The notes under the pieces were generated by a model. It had not been told where the DNA came from. It worked only from the letters and a program-made list of their open reading frames with translations, and made no database searches. A stretch of DNA of 9,905 bases from Gammaproteobacteria bacterium (lineage in GTDB: Bacteria; Pseudomonadota; Gammaproteobacteria; Thiohalomonadales; Thiohalomonadaceae): the NCBI GenBank assembly GCA_026193675.1, contig JAPHSO010000287.1, positions 1 through 9,905 of the forward strand. Reading direction: 5' to 3'. The position numbers were made by a program, and so were the translations under genes. Positions 6,728 to 9,905 of the stretch are shown here, one piece after another. Positions within the stretch are counted from its first letter, which is position 1; every line of letters starts with the position of its first letter.

Positions 6728-7948
6728 CTACCTGTGGTGAATCGCTTCGATGGGCTGAATAACTGCCGCCTTAATCGCAGGGTAGATCACCGCAATGGTC
6801 GCGATAATAAAGAGCATTACTACTGGAATAATGACCGACTCCGGGGTTAGCAGGCTGCGCCAAACGGGGTCGAGCGCGATTCCACCAAATGAGAAACCAC
6901 CGGTGAACTGGGTGAGATCGATACCGTGTTCGGCGTAGTAGAGTGAGAGCGGTATCCCCACACCCATTGTAATGAGCGCAGCCAGTATGACCTGGATCTG
7001 TGACTCCAGCATAATCATTCCAAAGATTTGCCAGGGTGAGAAGCCGAGCGCCTTCATCACCCCAAATTCGCGAATACGCTCAAAGACGCCCATCAACATC
7101 GCGTTAAGGATCACCATCGCTACAGCGATATAGGTGATGAGGATCATCACGATGATCGAGGCATCGGCCATCTCCAGGATCTCGGCAATTGCCGGAAGCA
7201 GCTTCTGCCAGTTGAGGACTTCAAGTCCGGGTGCATGGCTTTTGACCTGCGCCAACCGCTCATCAAGGGTGTTGAATTGATGATCCTGGGGCATGATGAC
7301 AATCTCATGGCTCCCTTCGGGAACGACCATCAGCTTGCGGAAGGTGTCGGTGTTCATATAGAAACCGGCGCGATCGACCTCTTCACTCACCGATTTGAGT
7401 ATGCCACGAATATTGAACAGAGCGTCGGCCATTGAGCCATCGGCGGCCTGACTGACGATGACCACCTCGTCTCCCAGGTCGACCCCGAGGGTTCGTGCCA
7501 GTTTGCGACCAATGACCACCTCGTTAGGGGCCTCTTTGCTGATCCACTCACCGCGCATCACATGTTTATGGATCTCGGTGACTCGTGATTCATAGTCGAC
7601 ATCAATAGCGCTCATCTTGATACCGGATGAGGAGGTTCCTGCCGCGGCCAGACCAAAGCCATAGAGGCGGGGGGCTGCATTCAATCCCTCCTGTTGTAGC
7701 TTTGTAACAATTTCATAACCGTTGTCGATACGCTTATAGAGATCGGGGTCTCGACGATAGTTTTCGGCGTGGATCTGGATCTCGCCACTATTCATGGAAA
7801 TGGCGTTGCGCTTGCTATCGAAGAGCATTCCCTCCATCAGCGCTGCGTAGAAGACCATCACGCTACCGGCGAGGCCCATGGCCGCGATGGTGACGAAGGT
7901 GCGGTGGCGGTGGCGCCACAGATTACGAAATGCAAAACGGACCAGCAT
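6728..7948 (-). CDS. FtsX/LolC-E-type ABC permease, divergent third member
   Basis: The 406-residue product begins MLVRFAFRNLWRHRHRTF, the same opening plan as the duplicates. It has helix 1 near 17-38, a periplasmic domain, and helices near 263-287, 308-337 and 371-392. The coupling segment MGVFERIREFGVMKALG matches the family. Away from these regions it is clearly diverged from the twin permeases, so it is a separate subunit rather than a third recent copy. The frame can be extended to an ATG at 7966, but that start has no Shine-Dalgarno. The ATG at 7948 has GGGAGA (7964-7959) ten bases ahead and gives an N-terminus matching its paralogues. It is the first of five tightly spaced genes, separated by 127 bases from the LolA-like gene upstream. 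Confidence 0.9.
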   Translation of the reverse strand: MLVRFAFRNLWRHRHRTFVTIAAMGLAGSVMVFYAALMEGMLFDSKRNAISMNSGEIQIHAENYRRDPDLYKRIDNGYEIVTKLQQEGLNAAPRLYGFGLAAAGTSSSGIKMSAIDVDYESRVTEIHKHVMRGEWISKEAPNEVVIGRKLARTLGVDLGDEVVIVSQAADGSMADALFNIRGILKSVSEEVDRAGFYMNTDTFRKLMVVPEGSHEIVIMPQDHQFNTLDERLAQVKSHAPGLEVLNWQKLLPAIAEILEMADASIIVMILITYIAVAMVILNAMLMGVFERIREFGVMKALGFSPWQIFGMIMLESQIQVILAALITMGVGIPLSLYYAEHGIDLTQFTGGFSFGGIALDPVWRSLLTPESVIIPVVMLFIIATIAVIYPAIKAAVIQPIEAIHHR

Positions 7949-7994
7949 GATTATCTTTTCTCCCATAACGGCGTTATTTTTGTACTCGAATGGT

Positions 7995-8011
7995 CATATA
8001 TCGAATATATG
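7995..8011. repeat. perfect palindromic site in the lolA-like/permease gap
   Basis: CATATAT (7995-8001) and ATATATG (8005-8011) are perfect inverted repeats around CGA. TCGAAT also occurs as a direct repeat at 7986-7991 and 8001-8006. The palindrome overlaps the -10 region of a candidate internal promoter, a classic place for a repressor operator. It is short and A/T-rich, so chance is possible. Confidence 0.35.
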
Positions 8012-8031
8012 CTCACATTCTCCGTGCACAA
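8004..8031 (-). promoter_or_regulatory. candidate internal promoter for the ABC genes
   Basis: On the minus strand TTGTGC (8031-8026, 3 of 6) is followed after 16 bases by TATATT (8009-8004, 5 of 6). It would let the three permeases, ATPase and barrel be transcribed separately from the LolA-like gene. This would explain why this gap is long while all other gaps in the cluster are 6-13 bases. Confidence 0.3.
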
Positions 8032-8075
8032 ATGCCTTGTTCTGGAAGAAAATCTAAACATGCTTAACATGATAT

Positions 8076-8867
8076 TTATCTTCTCCGCTTCAGGCTGTTA
8101 ATTGAGAAGAGGCTATCCTTGAGATCAACATTAAGCTCAAGGGTTTCATAGATAATTTCGGTGTATTCGTCTGGTTTATCGGTGGGGGTGACGCGCATTA
8201 CTGCGGGGAGCTCTCTACCTGACATCACCTTGTAGTCGCTAAAGCTCATGCGCCGAGTCTCAATGCCATCTTCATCGTAGAAGATCTCCTCAATCGGTAG
8301 CAGACTTTTGGCAAAGACGGTGAGAATAATCTTGCCCCATACGACCGCTGCATCTTCTTTGGGGATCAGCGCAAACTCGATAATATCGTTGCCATCACGC
8401 ACACCCTCAAAGGTGACGGCGGGGGTGTAGTCCTCCTCCATGCGTGACTCATCGACCAGATCATCATTGGTGAAGTGGCTGCCCATCCAGGAGCCCATCA
8501 TCATTCCCGATGTGAGACGGATGGTGCGATCAGTACGGGGAAGATAACTATAGAGATGCTTGCCGGATTTGAGACTGGCGGTCCCCTTCTCTTTTAGAGG
8601 CTTAAGGATCTTGACCAGTGATTTGTCTTTGCCCTTTGACCAGGCCTCCATCTGCATCGAGCGCTGATAGTGTTCGGTTTTGACGTGCATGCTGAAAATG
8701 GCATAGGAGGAGTCACCACGCCAAAGGTCATCAATGCTTCTCAGGATCTCACGGGCTCGTTCAACCGATTCAGCTGATGGTGGCTCAATGGCGGCATTGA
8801 TATGAGATGGAATGAATACAGTCAGTAGACAAAAAATAGTGCCCAGAAGTTGTCGAGATAGGCGCAT
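8076..8867 (-). CDS. LolA-like periplasmic protein (outer membrane lipoprotein-sorting protein family)
   Basis: The 263-residue product has a signal peptide (MRLSRQLLGTIFCLLTVF to about residue 26, a likely cut at INA-A) and no lipobox, so it should be a soluble periplasmic protein. The segment ILKPLKEKGTASLKSGKHL (about 87-105), then LYSYLPRTDRTIRL and MMMGSWMGSHFTNDDLV (122-138), is the hallmark of the LolA-like family annotated as outer membrane lipoprotein-sorting protein (PF17131 as I recall it). It is longer than classical LolA, which has roughly 200 residues. The LolA fold is an open half-barrel that holds acyl chains, so a carrier role between the ABC permeases and the outer membrane fits. 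The start is ATG 8867: AAGGAG lies five bases ahead and would overlap the alternative GTG at 8873. It heads the cluster. Confidence 0.88.
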   Translation of the reverse strand: MRLSRQLLGTIFCLLTVFIPSHINAAIEPPSAESVERAREILRSIDDLWRGDSSYAIFSMHVKTEHYQRSMQMEAWSKGKDKSLVKILKPLKEKGTASLKSGKHLYSYLPRTDRTIRLTSGMMMGSWMGSHFTNDDLVDESRMEEDYTPAVTFEGVRDGNDIIEFALIPKEDAAVVWGKIILTVFAKSLLPIEEIFYDEDGIETRRMSFSDYKVMSGRELPAVMRVTPTDKPDEYTEIIYETLELNVDLKDSLFSINSLKRRR

Positions 8868-8872
8868 CTGCA

Positions 8873-8878
8873 CTCCTT
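8873..8878 (-). promoter_or_regulatory. Shine-Dalgarno AAGGAG that fixes the lolA-like start
   Basis: AAGGAG is read on the minus strand at 8878-8873, five bases before ATG 8867. Its last base is the first base of the possible GTG start at 8873, which rules that start out. Confidence 0.7.
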
Positions 8879-8899
8879 GTGAATATATCTATTAGGTAG

Positions 8900-8929
8900 A
8901 CTATAAGCCTGATGTGGTAGAGATGCCAA
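8900..8929 (-). promoter_or_regulatory. sigma70-type promoter for the Lol-like cluster
   Basis: TTGGCA (8929-8924, 5 of 6 to consensus) is followed after 18 bases by TATAGT (8905-8900, 5 of 6). Transcription would start near 8893, giving a leader of about 26 bases before ATG 8867. This is the strongest promoter match I found in the window and it heads the six-gene cluster. Confidence 0.6.
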
Positions 8930-8934
8930 CCCGA

Positions 8935-8940
8935 TATAAT
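8935..8940 (+). promoter_or_regulatory. candidate -10 element for hisC
   Basis: A perfect TATAAT lies at 8935-8940, 33 bases before the hisC ATG. No good -35 is present at 16-18 bases (the region reads GATGTGGT), and there is no extended -10 TGn. It would need an activator or be moderate in strength. It lies just upstream of, and back to back with, the promoter of the divergent cluster. Confidence 0.4.
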
Positions 8941-8973
8941 TGCCTTTTCCTCTGAAAAGTAGTGACGCCGCCA

Positions 8974-9905
8974 ATGTCCGATGTGAATAGCCTGATAAAC
9001 CACTGGGTTCGCCCAGAGATACGCTCAATCTCCGCCTATCATGTTCCCGATTCATCAGGGTTGATCAAACTCGATGCGATGGAGAATCCATATCTCTGGC
9101 CCGATGAGATGGTGCAGGAGTGGCAGGGCTTACTGGCCAACACCCCTGTTAACCGTTATCCCGATCCGGCGGCCAGCCGACTGACCGATTCACTGCGTAG
9201 GGTGATGGATATTCCGGATGAGATGGGGGTGATTCTCGGTAATGGTTCCGATGAGCTGATTCAGATCCTGGCGCAGACACTGGCCGGTGAGGGGCGATCA
9301 ATTATGGCGCCAACCCCGAGCTTTGTGATGTATCAGATGATTGCCGCATTTGTCGGTATGGCCTTTGTTGGCGTACCTCTGCGGGACGATTTTTCTTTAG
9401 ATATCGATGCGATGATTGATACGGTGGAGAGAGAGCAGCCGGCGCTAATTTTCCTCGCCTATCCTAACAATCCTACCGGTAACCTTTTCGATGATAGTGA
9501 TATCGAAAAAATTCTGAAAGTTGCTAATGGAGTTGTAGTGGTTGATGAGGCATATCACGCCTTTGCCGGTCAGAGCTGGATGGGACGCCTGGGTGAGTTT
9601 CCTAACTTGCTGGTGATGCGTACCGTCTCTAAGCTGGGTCTGGCGGGGCTGCGTCTCGGTTTTCTTGCCGGCCCCAATGAGTGGATCGGTGAGTTCGATA
9701 AGGTACGCCTTCCCTACAATATCAACACCCTGACTCAGGCGACGGCAGAGTTTGCGCTGGCCCATATCGAGACCTTTGACGAACAGACCGCTTCGATTAG
9801 AGAGCAGCGTAAGCGGCTAATGCAGCAGCTTATTGATATGGATGGTGTCACCCCATATCCCTCAGCGGCCAACTTTATTCTCTTTAGGGTGGCAAAAGGA
9901 ACTTC
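8974..9905 (+). CDS. hisC: histidinol-phosphate aminotransferase (partial, 3' end beyond the window)
   Basis: HisC is a PLP enzyme that transaminates imidazole-acetol phosphate and glutamate to histidinol phosphate in histidine biosynthesis. The 310 visible codons start MSDVNSLINHWVRPEIRSIS and contain AMENPY at 35-40, GNGSDELI at 89-96, YPNNPTG at 163-169 and DEAYHAF at 191-197. The PLP-binding lysine is K220 in RTVSKLGLAGLRLG, followed by the phosphate-binding arginine region. All key fold-type I residues appear intact. Family proteins are about 350-370 residues, so roughly the last 50 are missing beyond the edge. No Shine-Dalgarno is evident before the ATG (GACGCCGCCA); the start fits the usual N-terminus of HisC. 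It may begin a his operon to the right, but that is outside the window. Confidence 0.95.
   Translation, partial: MSDVNSLINHWVRPEIRSISAYHVPDSSGLIKLDAMENPYLWPDEMVQEWQGLLANTPVNRYPDPAASRLTDSLRRVMDIPDEMGVILGNGSDELIQILAQTLAGEGRSIMAPTPSFVMYQMIAAFVGMAFVGVPLRDDFSLDIDAMIDTVEREQPALIFLAYPNNPTGNLFDDSDIEKILKVANGVVVVDEAYHAFAGQSWMGRLGEFPNLLVMRTVSKLGLAGLRLGFLAGPNEWIGEFDKVRLPYNINTLTQATAEFALAHIETFDEQTASIREQRKRLMQQLIDMDGVTPYPSAANFILFRVAKGT

Noticed and set aside
4216..7948. Antisense plus-strand frames of about 100-150 codons within the permease genes
   Set aside because: The minus-strand permease frames are intact, paralogous and family-typical, so these are shadows, and their repetition in both copies follows from the gene duplication.
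7965..7977. Near-palindrome ATAACGGCGTTAT sharing 12 bases with the hairpin at 3448-3459
   Set aside because: Several chance 12-base matches are expected when 10 kb is compared with itself on both strands, so the shared sequence alone is not evidence of a common regulatory site.
8785..9055. Minus-strand frames of 72 and 77 codons over the divergent promoter region
   Set aside because: They cover the promoters, the hisC start and the lolA-like signal peptide in other frames; the sequences show no domain and no ribosome binding site.
9445..9765. Minus-strand 106-codon frame inside hisC
   Set aside because: It is antisense to the catalytic core of hisC, including the PLP lysine region, and has no recognisable features.

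Overview
The window looks like a chromosomal stretch of a Gram-negative proteobacterium, most likely a gammaproteobacterium. The signs are an AsmA-type envelope protein, a LolA-like periplasmic protein, an outer-membrane beta-barrel, sigma70-like promoters and a DUF3579 gene beside a ParA-like ATPase. I see no tRNA, rRNA, insertion sequence, integrase or CRISPR array. I cannot name the genus from sequence alone.

Layout. (1) 1-1015, minus strand: the N-terminal part of an AsmA/DUF748-type inner-membrane-anchored protein, whose C-terminus lies beyond the left edge. (2) 1159-2320, plus strand: a possible 12-residue leader ORF, a DUF3579 protein and an orphan ParA/MinD-family ATPase without ParB. 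(3) 2336-8867, minus strand: a six-gene cluster. In transcription order it holds a LolA-like periplasmic protein, three FtsX/LolC-E-type ABC permeases (the second and third are tandem duplicates, about two thirds identical), one LolD/MacB-type ATPase and an outer-membrane beta-barrel protein. (4) 8974-9905, plus strand: the 5' part of hisC, cut by the right edge. The cluster and hisC diverge from a region of about 106 bp with good candidate promoters in both directions.

How the genes may work together. The six-gene cluster has a part for each envelope compartment: a cytoplasmic ATPase, inner-membrane type VII ABC permeases, a periplasmic LolA-fold carrier and an outer-membrane barrel. This fits a dedicated pathway that extracts a lipid or lipoprotein from the inner membrane and delivers it to the outer membrane, parallel to the housekeeping Lol system. 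The cargo cannot be read from the sequence. Three permeases to one ATPase is unusual, because two permease subunits suffice for one transporter. This cluster is the best candidate here for an under-described system. The DUF3579-ParA pair is a second, smaller unit of unknown function, and hisC belongs to histidine biosynthesis.
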